Positions 6,404 to 14,520 of a stretch of DNA of 17,608 bases are shown piece by piece; within the stretch, counting starts at the first letter, position 1; every line of letters begins with the position of its first letter. Under the pieces are notes generated by a model. It ran no database searches. It was not told the DNA's origin and saw nothing but the letters and a program-made list of their open reading frames with translations. The translations under genes were made by a program, and so were the position numbers. This DNA is from Bacteroidota bacterium (lineage in GTDB: Bacteria; Bacteroidota; Bacteroidia; UKL13-3). The stretch is from assembly GCA_018883485.1 (NCBI GenBank), contig VEQB01000011.1, positions 1 through 17,608 of the forward strand, in the 5' to 3' direction.

Positions 6404-9400
6404 ATGAGTGAATTGTTTATTAAGCGACCCATCTTTGCGATGGTTATCTCTATCCTAATAGTAATTTTAGGATTGTTAACTTTACAGAAAACCCCTATTG
6501 CACAATACCCAGAAATTGTTCCATCTTCTATACAAGTAACTGCTAATTATACCGGTGCCGATGCAATTAGCATGGAGCAATCTGTTGCGGCGCCCATAGA
6601 ACAGCAAGTAAATGGTGTTGAGGATATGATTTATATGAAATCTATCAACAACAATAGTGGAGTAACGCAATCTACTGTTTCTTTTGAAGTAGGAACAGAT
6701 TTGGATAAGGCCAATATGTTAACGCAAAATAGGGTTAGCCAAGCCAATGCAACTTTACCTCCAGAGGTTACCAAGTTAGGGGTGGTTACGCAGAAGTCGT
6801 TGGCTTTTCCATTGATTATGTTTTCTGTATTGGCAAACGATTCAAATTACAGTGGTGAGTTTCTTACCAACTATGCCTATATCAACTTAGTAAATGATTT
6901 GTCGCGTATAAAAGGAGTTGGACGTGTAATAGTTTTTGGGGGTTCTGAATATGCCATTAGGGTTTGGGTAAAGCCAGATATCTTGGCAAAATTGGGGCTA
7001 ACCATTAATGATGTTGTTGCGGCCATAAAAGACCAAAATGATATTGTGCCAGGAGGAAATTTTGGAGGTAATCCTGCTATCAATGGAAATCAATTTACCT
7101 ATACTGCACGTTTGCAAGATCGCTTAATTACCGAGGAGGAGTTTGGAAACATCATCATCAAATCAAGTGCAAGTGGTGCACAAGTAAGATTAAAAGAGTT
7201 AACACGCATAGAACTTGGGGTTCAAAACTACGACCAGAAGAGTAGGATCAACCAAAAGAATTCTACTACAATTGCTGTATTTCAGGTACCTGGTTCTAAT
7301 GCCTTAGAGGTGGCAGAGGCCACTAAAGAAAAGGTAAAAGCGATAAGTGAAAATTTTCCGGCAGGGTTGGAATATGCGGTTGCTATGGACACTACCGAAT
7401 CTGTTAGTGCTGGTATAGAAGAAATTTTACATACTTTATTTGAGGCGGTAATTTTAGTAATTATAGTTGTATTTATTTTCCTACAAGATTGGCGTGCTAC
7501 TTTAATTCCACTGTTAACGGTTCCTGTTTCACTAATAGGAACATTCATCTTATTCCCCTTACTTGGTTTTTCTGTAAATGTATTATCTCTTTTAGGAATG
7601 GTGCTTGCCATTGGTTTGGTGGTAGATGATGCCATAGTGGTTGTTGAAGCAGTGATGCATCATATAGAACACGGTTTGAGCCCCAAAGAGGCTACAAGTA
7701 AGGCTATGAAGGAAGTTGGTGGCCCCGTAATTGCTATTGCTTTAATATTAATTGCGGTGTTTGTGCCAGTAGCCTTAGCGGGTGGAATTACAGGAAGGTT
7801 ATACCAACAATTTGCCATCACCATTGCTATATCGGTTGCTTTTTCTGCCTTTAATGCGTTAACTTTAAGTCCGGCATTAGCGGCCTTATTACTTAAACCA
7901 AAGTCTACCAAAACAGGCCCACTTCAAAAGTTCTTTGATGCCTTTAACCGTTGGTTCGAAAAGTTTACTAACCAATATGGAAAACTTGCTGGGTTCTTTA
8001 CAAGGAAGTTGGTGATTAGCTCCGTGTTGTTAATTGGCATAACTATTATTGCTGGCGGATTAGGTAAAATGGTTCCTGGTGGCTTTGTGCCAGAAGAAGA
8101 CCAAGGGTATATTATGGTAGGGGTTCAATTACCAGATGCTGCATCATTACAAAGAACAGATTTGGCCTGTGCAAAAATTGAGCGCATTTTAGCGCAAGTT
8201 CCAGAAATTAGAAATTCTACTTCTATTATAGGTTTAAATGTTTTTACATTTCAGAGTACGCCTAACAGTGCCACATTTTTTATACAGTTAAAGCATTGGT
8301 CGGAGCGCGAGAAAACCGCTGCGCAAGTTGTTAAATTTATAAATTATGCCATGTTAACTAAGGTAACAGAGGCCACAGTTATGGCATTTGGTCCGCCACC
8401 CATACCAGGTTTAGGAACAGGAAGTGGATTTAGTATGATGTTGCAAGATAAAAGTGGTAATACGCCTCAGTATCTATCTATGCAGGTGGCAAAATTTGTG
8501 GAAGCTGCTTCTAAAAGGCCAGAGATAGCAAATGTATATTCTACGTATCGTTCTAATGTGCCGCAGAAATATATTAGCATTGATAAAGATAAAATACAAA
8601 AATTGGGATTGAAGTTAGCAGATGCTACGCGTCCGATTTCTGCTTATTTGGGAGGGTCTTATGTAAATAACTTCAATAGATTTGGCAGGCAGTACAGAAC
8701 CTATGTGCAATCTGAATCTGCATACCGTATGAGTCCAGATGATTTAAAAGGCTATTTTGTAAAAGATGCCAAAGGAACTATGATTCCGGTAAGTACTTTT
8801 GCTACAGTTATAGATACCATTGGGCCAGATTACACCATAAGGTATAATATGTATAGAGCTGCAGAGGTAAATGGAACACCTGCAAAAGGGTATAGTAGTT
8901 CTCAGGCATTAGCCGCCTTGGAAGAAACTGCTAAAGAAGTTTTACCAGCAGATATGGGTTACGATTGGAGTAATATTTCTTATCAAGAAAAACAATCTGA
9001 AGGTAAAGGTTCAACCATGTTTTTAATGGCCCTTGTTTTTGTATTCTTAATCTTAGCTGCGCAATACGAAAGTTGGTCGTTGCCATTTTCTGTTTTACTC
9101 GGAACACCATGGGTAATTATGGGTGCGCTTTTGGGTTTGTTTTTATCGAGCCAATTTGCCGAAGGTTATGTTAATAATGTTTTTGCGCAAATTGGATTGG
9201 TGATGTTGATTGGTTTAAATGCTAAGAATGCTATTCTTATTGTTGAGTTTGCAAAAATGAAACGGGAGGAAGGCATGGATGCAGTTGAAGCTGCCATACA
9301 AGGAGCAAAGATGCGTTTAAGGCCAATCTTAATGACCTCTTTTGCTTTTATACTTGGTGTAGTGCCTTTGTTAACCGCTACTGGCGCTGGCGCAGAAGCG

Positions 9401-9532
9401 AGGAAAGTAATGGGTATGGCCGTTTTTAGTGGTATGATTATCGCCACTGTATTGGGCGTTATTCTTATTCCATCTTTTTATGTTTTGGTTGAAAAGTTTG
9501 GTGGTTCAAAAGGAAAGGAAAAAAAGGCATGA
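6404..9532 (+). CDS. RND multidrug efflux transporter, HAE1 family (AcrB/MexB-like)
   Basis: Full-length inner-membrane pump of 1042 residues (AcrB has 1049). It begins 'MSELFIKRPIFAMVISILIV' (TM1) with the family motif 'AQYPEIVPSSIQVTANYTGA'. The two-fold repeat of 12 membrane helices and two large periplasmic loops is present. Proton-relay residues are intact: the TM4 pair Asp408-Asp409 in 'GLVVDDAIVVVEAV' and Lys941 in 'GLNAKNAILIVEFAKM', matching AcrB Asp407/Asp408/Lys940. The 'FGPPPIPGLG' loop and the 'LAAQYESWSLPFSVLLGTPW' region are typical of hydrophobic/amphiphilic drug exporters, not heavy-metal (CusA) pumps, because the methionine relay of CusA is not evident. It starts 8 bases after the adaptor stop, and its stop overlaps the channel start (ATGA). 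Drives proton-coupled export of drugs or other amphiphilic compounds; the actual substrate is unknown. Confidence 0.96.
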   Translation: MSELFIKRPIFAMVISILIVILGLLTLQKTPIAQYPEIVPSSIQVTANYTGADAISMEQSVAAPIEQQVNGVEDMIYMKSINNNSGVTQSTVSFEVGTDLDKANMLTQNRVSQANATLPPEVTKLGVVTQKSLAFPLIMFSVLANDSNYSGEFLTNYAYINLVNDLSRIKGVGRVIVFGGSEYAIRVWVKPDILAKLGLTINDVVAAIKDQNDIVPGGNFGGNPAINGNQFTYTARLQDRLITEEEFGNIIIKSSASGAQVRLKELTRIELGVQNYDQKSRINQKNSTTIAVFQVPGSNALEVAEATKEKVKAISENFPAGLEYAVAMDTTESVSAGIEEILHTLFEAVILVIIVVFIFLQDWRATLIPLLTVPVSLIGTFILFPLLGFSVNVLSLLGMVLAIGLVVDDAIVVVEAVMHHIEHGLSPKEATSKAMKEVGGPVIAIALILIAVFVPVALAGGITGRLYQQFAITIAISVAFSAFNALTLSPALAALLLKPKSTKTGPLQKFFDAFNRWFEKFTNQYGKLAGFFTRKLVISSVLLIGITIIAGGLGKMVPGGFVPEEDQGYIMVGVQLPDAASLQRTDLACAKIERILAQVPEIRNSTSIIGLNVFTFQSTPNSATFFIQLKHWSEREKTAAQVVKFINYAMLTKVTEATVMAFGPPPIPGLGTGSGFSMMLQDKSGNTPQYLSMQVAKFVEAASKRPEIANVYSTYRSNVPQKYISIDKDKIQKLGLKLADATRPISAYLGGSYVNNFNRFGRQYRTYVQSESAYRMSPDDLKGYFVKDAKGTMIPVSTFATVIDTIGPDYTIRYNMYRAAEVNGTPAKGYSSSQALAALEETAKEVLPADMGYDWSNISYQEKQSEGKGSTMFLMALVFVFLILAAQYESWSLPFSVLLGTPWVIMGALLGLFLSSQFAEGYVNNVFAQIGLVMLIGLNAKNAILIVEFAKMKREEGMDAVEAAIQGAKMRLRPILMTSFAFILGVVPLLTATGAGAEARKVMGMAVFSGMIIATVLGVILIPSFYVLVEKFGGSKGKEKKA

Positions 9533-10908
9533 GAATAATATTATGGTTTTGTTTGAGCCTAGTTTTGTTTGCTTCCTGCAAAGTGGGGCCAAAATATGAG
9601 CGCAATGAACTAGCGAATCAAAAGAAGAAATATGCCCAAGGAGAAACCAATGGGGATAGTTTAAAATTAGCCCAATGGTTTGAATTGTATAAAGATAATG
9701 GTTTGCAAAGTCTGATTAAAATAGCGTTGGAAAGTAATCCAGATTTGCGCGTGGCCATTGCAAGGGTAGAAGAAGCAAGATTTAATGCTGCTATTGTAAG
9801 GGCCAATTTATTTCCAACTATTGGTTATCAATTGGGCGCAGGAACATCTTCTGCTCAACCCAATGCAGAAAGGGCTTTTGTAGCGCAAGATAGAACGTTT
9901 TACAATGGAGCCTTAACCTTAAATTGGGAGTTAGATTTATTTGGCAGAATTAGAAGTGGAAAATCGGCAGCAGTAAATACCTATTTGCAACAAGAGGCCA
10001 TTAAAAGAAATGTATTGGTTTTATTAGTGGCAGAAATTGCCGACAATTATTTCTTATTACGCGATTTAGATTATAGATTAGAGGTCTCTCAAAGAACCGT
10101 GAATAGTAGAAAAGAATCTCTGCGAATTAACTCTGAGAGATTTGAAAAGGGATATTCGGCAGAAATAGATAAACTACAAGCCGATATACAATTGGCCACT
10201 GTGGAAGCGGCTGTACCTGCCTTACAAAGACAAATTGTAATTATAGAGAATTTGTTGAACCAACTTTGTGGCAGAACTGGAGGTGCAATAGAACGCGGGT
10301 TAATGAATAAAGACCAACAACTGCCACCTTCTATTCCTGCAGGCTTACCTTCTCAATTGATAGAAAGAAGACCCGACATTCAAAGCGCAGAATTTGCTTT
10401 AAAAGCCCAATATGATAGGGTAGGCGTTGCACAAGCAAATCGCTTTCCTGTAATTAGTTTAACTGGTGCTTTAGGTTTGGCTAGTCCTCAATTGGGTACT
10501 TTGCTTACAGGTAATTCGCCTTACGCAAGTGTAAGTGGTGGATTGTTAGGACCCGTTTTTGCTTTTAACCAAAATAAAAGAAGGGTTGATGTTGAAAGGC
10601 AACGACTACAACAATTAGAAGCAAGCTACGATAAAGTGGTTTTAACGTCTTTATTAGAAGTAGACAATGCCATTGCTGGAAATTTTTATCTCCAATCTGA
10701 ATTTGAAGCAAGAAAAAGGCAAGTTACTTCGGCAGAAAAAGCATTGTCTTTAAGCAGACAGCGTTATAATTTTGGGTATACTTCCTATTTAGAAGTACTC
10801 ATTCAAGAGAATTATTTATTTGATGCCGAGATTCAAGAGTCTATAACCTTGCGCCAAAAACATTCTGCTATTGTAAGTCTTTATAAGGCTTTAGGTGGGG
10901 GTTGGTAG
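9529..10908 (+). CDS. RND efflux outer-membrane channel, TolC/OprM (NodT) family lipoprotein
   Basis: Outer-membrane factor of 459 residues. The N-terminus carries a lipoprotein signal with lipobox 'FASC' (Cys17), then the family start 'KVGPKYER'. The two-fold repeat of the family is visible: 'LKLAQWFELYKDNGLQSLIK', 'NPDLRVAIARVEEARFNAAI', 'LNWELDLFGRIRSGKSAAVN' in the first half and 'SQLIERRPDIQSAEFALKAQ', 'FNQNKRRVDVERQRLQQLEA', 'RYNFGYTSYLEVLIQEN' in the second. These form the coiled periplasmic helices and the beta strands of the trimeric barrel. Its start codon overlaps the pump stop by four bases (ATGA), so translation is coupled and stoichiometry controlled. Together with the adaptor and pump it completes a self-contained exporter from the inner membrane to the outside. 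Confidence 0.94.
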   Translation: MRIILWFCLSLVLFASCKVGPKYERNELANQKKKYAQGETNGDSLKLAQWFELYKDNGLQSLIKIALESNPDLRVAIARVEEARFNAAIVRANLFPTIGYQLGAGTSSAQPNAERAFVAQDRTFYNGALTLNWELDLFGRIRSGKSAAVNTYLQQEAIKRNVLVLLVAEIADNYFLLRDLDYRLEVSQRTVNSRKESLRINSERFEKGYSAEIDKLQADIQLATVEAAVPALQRQIVIIENLLNQLCGRTGGAIERGLMNKDQQLPPSIPAGLPSQLIERRPDIQSAEFALKAQYDRVGVAQANRFPVISLTGALGLASPQLGTLLTGNSPYASVSGGLLGPVFAFNQNKRRVDVERQRLQQLEASYDKVVLTSLLEVDNAIAGNFYLQSEFEARKRQVTSAEKALSLSRQRYNFGYTSYLEVLIQENYLFDAEIQESITLRQKHSAIVSLYKALGGGW

Positions 10909-10932
10909 AAAATGCTAGGATCTTAAATTTAT

Positions 10933-11850
10933 ATGAAAAAATTATTCATTAGTATTTTGATAGCTATTTCTTATTTAGGAGTAAGGGCTCAAAATTCAAA
11001 TAAACAAGCTGCTGAGGTGGTGAAGGTTTATTATAGTTTAGTAGAGGGTAGTAAGGAGGCCGCAAAAGTAAAAGTGTTGAACCTACGCCAAAAGAATTTA
11101 CAAAGCTTAAGTGATAGCATTATGCTTTTTCAAAACTTGGAGATGCTTAATTTAATGAAAAACAGCTTAAGCACACTTCCTGCTACTATTGGTAAATTGC
11201 CTAAACTCAAAGAACTAATTGCAGATCAAAATAAAATTCAAACTTTACCTTTTGAGATAGGAAGGTTAAATCAATTAGAAGTATTACAGTTAAAGAAAAA
11301 TCTTTTAAGAAGTTTGCCAACCAGTATGGTTGATCTTAAGAAACTTAAGACATTAGAGGTTGCCAATAATAAGTTAGAAGCATTTCCAACTTGTATTTTT
11401 GGATTAAAGTATTTACAAACCTTAAATCTATCGCACAATTCTATTGTTAGAGTGGAGCCGGGATTTGCTGCATTAGCAGCCCTTAGGCAATTAGACATTA
11501 GCTTCAATTCTATTACTCAATTGCCTGATGATTTGGGGAAGTTAGTTTCCTTAGAAGTTTTGTTAGCAGAGCATAATCAATTAAGAGAATTGCCTGGTAG
11601 TTTTGAATCTTTAAGCAACTTAACCACACTTATTCTAAGCGATAATTTATTAGAAGGTTTGCCAAGTGGTTTTAGTAAACTTACTAAATTGGAAACGCTT
11701 GTCTTAACCAATAATCAAATAGCAACCATGCCAGATGAGTTATTGCAGATGCCTCATTTGAAACTCCTTTCTTTAATTGGAAATCCGTTACCCGATGAAG
11801 AGGTAGCAAGAATAAGAAGAGCTTTGCCTAAGACAGACATTAGGTTTTAG
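10933..11850 (+). CDS. Secreted leucine-rich-repeat protein
   Basis: Protein of 305 residues with a Sec signal peptide (MKKLFISILIAISYLGVRAQ). After a short N-terminal stretch come ten regular 23-residue leucine-rich repeats (about residues 46-275) with the pattern LxxLxLxxNxLxxLPxxIxxLxx, then a half-repeat cap ending in 'LPKTDIRF'. This repeat class forms a curved solenoid used for protein binding. There is no catalytic domain, membrane anchor or C-terminal sorting signal, so the mature protein is probably periplasmic or released. It begins 24 bases after the outer-membrane channel gene and may be read as the last member of the efflux transcript, though it is not a usual pump component. Its ligand is unknown. 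Intracellular LRR proteins of similar repeat type exist; the signal peptide argues against that here. Confidence 0.85.
   Translation: MKKLFISILIAISYLGVRAQNSNKQAAEVVKVYYSLVEGSKEAAKVKVLNLRQKNLQSLSDSIMLFQNLEMLNLMKNSLSTLPATIGKLPKLKELIADQNKIQTLPFEIGRLNQLEVLQLKKNLLRSLPTSMVDLKKLKTLEVANNKLEAFPTCIFGLKYLQTLNLSHNSIVRVEPGFAALAALRQLDISFNSITQLPDDLGKLVSLEVLLAEHNQLRELPGSFESLSNLTTLILSDNLLEGLPSGFSKLTKLETLVLTNNQIATMPDELLQMPHLKLLSLIGNPLPDEEVARIRRALPKTDIRF
11068..11757 (+). repeat. Ten tandem 69-bp units encoding 23-residue leucine-rich repeats
   Basis: The reading frame of the secreted LRR protein shows ten consecutive units of exactly 23 residues with no insertions. The units share Leu/Ile and Asn positions but differ in most other residues and in DNA sequence, so they are old repeats kept by structure, not recent tandem copies. 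Confidence 0.85.
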
Positions 11851-11886
11851 GGTTAAACTAGGTTTATCGTTTTTATTAAGCTACCT

Positions 11887-11907
11887 TTACTTCGAACATT
11901 GAAGTAA
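11887..11907. promoter_or_regulatory. Inverted repeat upstream of the AraC-type regulator
   Basis: TTACTTC (11887-11893), a 7-base spacer, then GAAGTAA (11901-11907): perfect 7-base arms, centred about one helical turn apart, ending 21 bases before the ATG of the AraC-type gene. It could be an operator, possibly for autoregulation. It could also be a weak terminator of the LRR gene, since CTGTTCTTTAATT follows. The sequence alone does not decide between these. Confidence 0.4.
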
Positions 11908-11928
11908 CTGTTCTTTAATTATTCTCTT

Positions 11929-12498
11929 ATGAGGCTATTTATTAAGTTTATGGTATCGCTCCGTTGTAAAATGGTGGTAAGGGAAGAATTACGAAAAATT
12001 GGAATTGTAGCGGTTGTTATGGACCTAGGCATGGTTGAGATTTTGGAGGAAATTACCAAAGCACAACATGATGCTTTAAAAGTTAATTTAGCAAAATTTG
12101 GATTACAATTGTTAGATGATAAGCATAGTGTCTTAATAGAGAAAATAAAGACTGCAATAATAGAGATGATTCACTGCCAAGGTGAAATGCCTGCAGTAAA
12201 TTATGCAGATTATTTAAGTGAGAAATTAGGTTATGATTACGCTTATCTAAGTAATATTTTTACAGAGGTTAAGGGTACAACTATTCTACAATTTATTATC
12301 ATTCAAAAGATAGAAAAAGTGAAAGAGTTTATCTTATATGATGAGTTAACCCTTGCCGAAATAGCTGATAAGATGCATTATTCAAGTGTAGGACAATTAA
12401 CTAGAGAGTTTGAAAAAATTACTGGCCTTTCGCCTTCATTTTTTAAGACACTTAAACAAAAAAGAAAGCAAAATGTAGCGAAGGCGGGGTATATGTAA
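11929..12498 (+). CDS. Small AraC-type transcriptional regulator with HMA-like N-terminal domain
   Basis: Protein of 189 residues. The C-terminal half (about 90-176) is an AraC/XylS DNA-binding domain: first helix-turn-helix around 'DYLSEKLGYDYAYLSNIFTE', second around 'LTLAEIADKMHYSSVGQLTR', and the family ending 'FEKITGLSPSFFKTLK'. The N-terminal ~64 residues are not an arabinose-type cupin. They look like a small ferredoxin-like alpha/beta fold, with 'IKFMVSLRCKMVVREELRKI' placed where heavy-metal-associated (HMA) domains carry MxCxxC. Only the second Cys (Cys13) is kept; the first is Ser10. Metal binding by the canonical pair is therefore doubtful, though Met8, Cys13 and a later Cys83 remain. 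It has its own upstream region with an inverted repeat. It could regulate the neighbouring efflux operon or envelope genes, but this is inference from position only. Confidence 0.82.
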   Translation: MRLFIKFMVSLRCKMVVREELRKIGIVAVVMDLGMVEILEEITKAQHDALKVNLAKFGLQLLDDKHSVLIEKIKTAIIEMIHCQGEMPAVNYADYLSEKLGYDYAYLSNIFTEVKGTTILQFIIIQKIEKVKEFILYDELTLAEIADKMHYSSVGQLTREFEKITGLSPSFFKTLKQKRKQNVAKAGYM

Positions 12499-12657
12499 AT
12501 CATAGATTTTGTTCTGTAAGTTTAAAATTGCAACAATATGCAACCTTGCAAGTATTGAGAGGTAATCTGTAATTATTATATATTAATGTAGTTGATTCTT
12601 TAAATCTCTGGTAACTGTTTTAATGTTTTTTAATTGTTTAACCATGAAGTCATTGTT

Positions 12658-14439
12658 ATGACTCAATATGCAGCTAATGTCTTGGAGAACGATTATCATA
12701 TTTTGCCAACTTTAATCGAAGTTATTCCTCATGGAACACACTTAGTTGATGATGAATGTAAAGTTCCTCTCAAAGAGAAATATGGTTTATCTGATAAGCT
12801 TATTTTATCTACATTTGGTTTAATTAGTTCTGGCAAAGGTATTGGCACAACTTTAAAAGCCCTTCCAGCTATCCTTGCTAAATTTCCCAGTGTAATGTTT
12901 CTGATAATAGGGAAAACACATCCCTCTGTGGTTTTGCATGAAGGAGAAGCTTATAGAAATAGTTTAGAAGCCATGATTGTAGAGTTGAATCTGCAAAATC
13001 ATGTGAAATTTTATAATACCTATTTACCTACCCAAGAGCTACTGCAGTTTTTGCAGCTCACCGATATTTACTTATTTACTTCTCTTGATCCAAATCAAGC
13101 GGTGAGTGGGACCTTTTCTTATGCCCTAAGTTGTGGTTGTGCCATGGTTTCTAGCCCTATACCTCATGCTAAGGAAGTTTTGGATGACAACACCGGAATT
13201 ATAGTAGATTTTAACAATCCTGATCAATTAAGTGAAGCAGTTTCAAAACTATTTGCAGATGATAATTTACTTCAAGTTTTTAAGAATAGGTCGATGCAAA
13301 AAGCTGCTTATACTGCTTGGGAGAATGCCGCATTGTCTCATGCCTTGCTTTTTAGGAAGCTTATCCAAACACCATTAATTATACAGCATCGTTTGCCCGA
13401 AATTAAATTGAACCATTTGCGTAAGATGACAGATGGTTTTGGTATGTTTCAATTTTCAATAATAAATATGCCTGACCCAAGTTCTGGATGCACGTTAGAC
13501 GATAATGCAAGGGCTCTTATTGCAAGTTGTATGCATTACCAGTTAACTAAAGATGAACAAAGCTATTTAGCCATTAATAAGTATCTTAATTTTATTGGTT
13601 TTTGTCAGCAACCTAATGGCAACTTTTTAAACTATATTAATTTAGAAAGGAAGTTTACTTCTCAAAACGATGAGTGCAACTTATCTGATGCCAATGGGAG
13701 AGCAGTTTGGGCTTTAGGTTACCTTATTAGCTTGTATGAAGTATTACCAGAGCGAATATTTTTACAAGCCGAAATCATACTCAATAATAGTTTTCCAGTA
13801 ATTGAGAAAATGCATTCGCCACGTGCCATGGCTTTTGCCATAAAGGGTTTATACTTTGCTAATAAAAGGGAGAAATCTATAGCGGCAGATTGTCTTATCG
13901 ACATACTAGGTACACGGTTATATAAAATCTACAAACATGAAGCAGCTGGAGATTGGCTATGGTATGAGAGTTACCTAACCTATGCTAACAGTTTATTGCC
14001 AGAAGCAATGCTAATGGCCGGCCTTACCTGCCGTAATTCAGATTTTGTGCAGGTTGCTAAACATTCCTTTGATTTCTTAATAAGTAAAATATTCATCAAA
14101 GATCAGATTAAGATTGTGTCTAACCAAACCTGGATGCACAAAGACTCAATCCCTGCTGCACATGGCGAACAACCAATAGAAATTTGTTATACCATATTGG
14201 CATTGGATTTTTTTATAGAGAATTATCCCAATGAAAATTTTCAAAAAGCAATGGTGCAGAGCTTTAATTGGTTTTTAGGTAATAATCATTTAAATCAGAT
14301 TATTTACAATCCTTGCACTGGTGGGTGTTACGATGGATTAGAAGCCACGCAAGTGAATTTGAATCAAGGTGCAGAGTCCTTGGTAAGTTATTTAATGTCG
14401 AGGTTTACCATAGAAAAATACGTGAATTTTGTAATATAA
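12658..14439 (+). CDS. GT4-type glycosyltransferase lacking its N-terminal half, with C-terminal helical toroid-like domain (probably 5'-truncated)
   Basis: 594 residues from the first in-frame ATG (12658). An in-frame TTG at 12634 comes directly after a TAA stop. Family resemblance starts at once with 'HEVIVMTQYAANVL' and 'IEVIPHGTH', which normally sit in the middle of a GT-B enzyme. The C-terminal Rossmann half follows: 'LSTFGLISSGKGIGTTLKAL' with the donor-phosphate Lys, and 'SGTFSYALSCGCAMVSSPIP' then 'HAKEVL'. The N-terminal acceptor domain (~150-200 residues) is missing, and the 135 bases upstream are stop-rich, so this is probably a 5'-truncated gene. From about residue 255 to the end is a second, helix-rich domain with 'CTLDDNARALIASC', paired Trp/Gly helices and the ending 'NQGAESLVSYLMSRF', resembling (alpha/alpha) toroid glycosidase-like domains. 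Reading frame and codon use are intact over 1.8 kb, so decay is recent or the remaining protein is still used. Confidence 0.72.
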   Translation: MTQYAANVLENDYHILPTLIEVIPHGTHLVDDECKVPLKEKYGLSDKLILSTFGLISSGKGIGTTLKALPAILAKFPSVMFLIIGKTHPSVVLHEGEAYRNSLEAMIVELNLQNHVKFYNTYLPTQELLQFLQLTDIYLFTSLDPNQAVSGTFSYALSCGCAMVSSPIPHAKEVLDDNTGIIVDFNNPDQLSEAVSKLFADDNLLQVFKNRSMQKAAYTAWENAALSHALLFRKLIQTPLIIQHRLPEIKLNHLRKMTDGFGMFQFSIINMPDPSSGCTLDDNARALIASCMHYQLTKDEQSYLAINKYLNFIGFCQQPNGNFLNYINLERKFTSQNDECNLSDANGRAVWALGYLISLYEVLPERIFLQAEIILNNSFPVIEKMHSPRAMAFAIKGLYFANKREKSIAADCLIDILGTRLYKIYKHEAAGDWLWYESYLTYANSLLPEAMLMAGLTCRNSDFVQVAKHSFDFLISKIFIKDQIKIVSNQTWMHKDSIPAAHGEQPIEICYTILALDFFIENYPNENFQKAMVQSFNWFLGNNHLNQIIYNPCTGGCYDGLEATQVNLNQGAESLVSYLMSRFTIEKYVNFVI

Positions 14440-14450
14440 AAATGTTAGAA

Positions 14451-14462
14451 TGTAATATTACA
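14451..14462. promoter_or_regulatory. 12-bp perfect palindrome upstream of the OmpA-family gene
   Basis: TGTAATATTACA is a perfect palindrome located 16 bases before the -7 element of the OmpA-family promoter, where a repressor or activator would act. Its left half TGTAATAT also occurs at 14430-14437, exactly 21 bases (two helical turns) upstream, overlapping the end of the glycosyltransferase gene. AT-rich DNA makes chance palindromes more likely, so this is only a candidate operator. Confidence 0.35.
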
Positions 14463-14477
14463 ACTTGGCATACTATC

Positions 14478-14485
14478 TAAGTTTG
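14478..14485 (+). promoter_or_regulatory. Bacteroidota-type -7 promoter element TAAGTTTG
   Basis: Exact match to TAnnTTTG, 35 bases before the ATG at 14521 and 74 before the alternative ATG at 14560. No TTG lies at the usual -33 distance; the nearest is at 14465-14467, too close. The promoter may depend on an activator, perhaps binding the adjacent palindrome. Confidence 0.4.
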
Positions 14486-14520
14486 TATAGGATAAAATTA
14501 GTCCTTTAAAATGCAAAATT

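Noticed and set aside
7282..7635. 117-residue minus-strand frame within the pump gene
   Set aside because: The plus strand here encodes the TM3-TM4 region with the essential Asp pair, so the minus frame is a shadow.
6404..9532. Heavy-metal (CusA/CzcA) type RND pump, suggested by the nearby HMA-like regulator
   Set aside because: The sequence follows the HAE1 drug-efflux pattern (AcrB-like length, TM4 Asp pair and family motifs) and shows no methionine relay, so a metal substrate is not supported.
11068..11757. Recent tandem DNA repeat array
   Set aside because: The units are 69 bp long but diverged at the DNA level; the periodicity is protein-structural (leucine-rich repeats), not a recent expansion.
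12499..12657. Frameshifted N-terminal half of the glycosyltransferase
   Set aside because: None of the three plus-strand frames here shows coding sequence; all are stop-rich, so a simple frameshift does not explain the missing domain.
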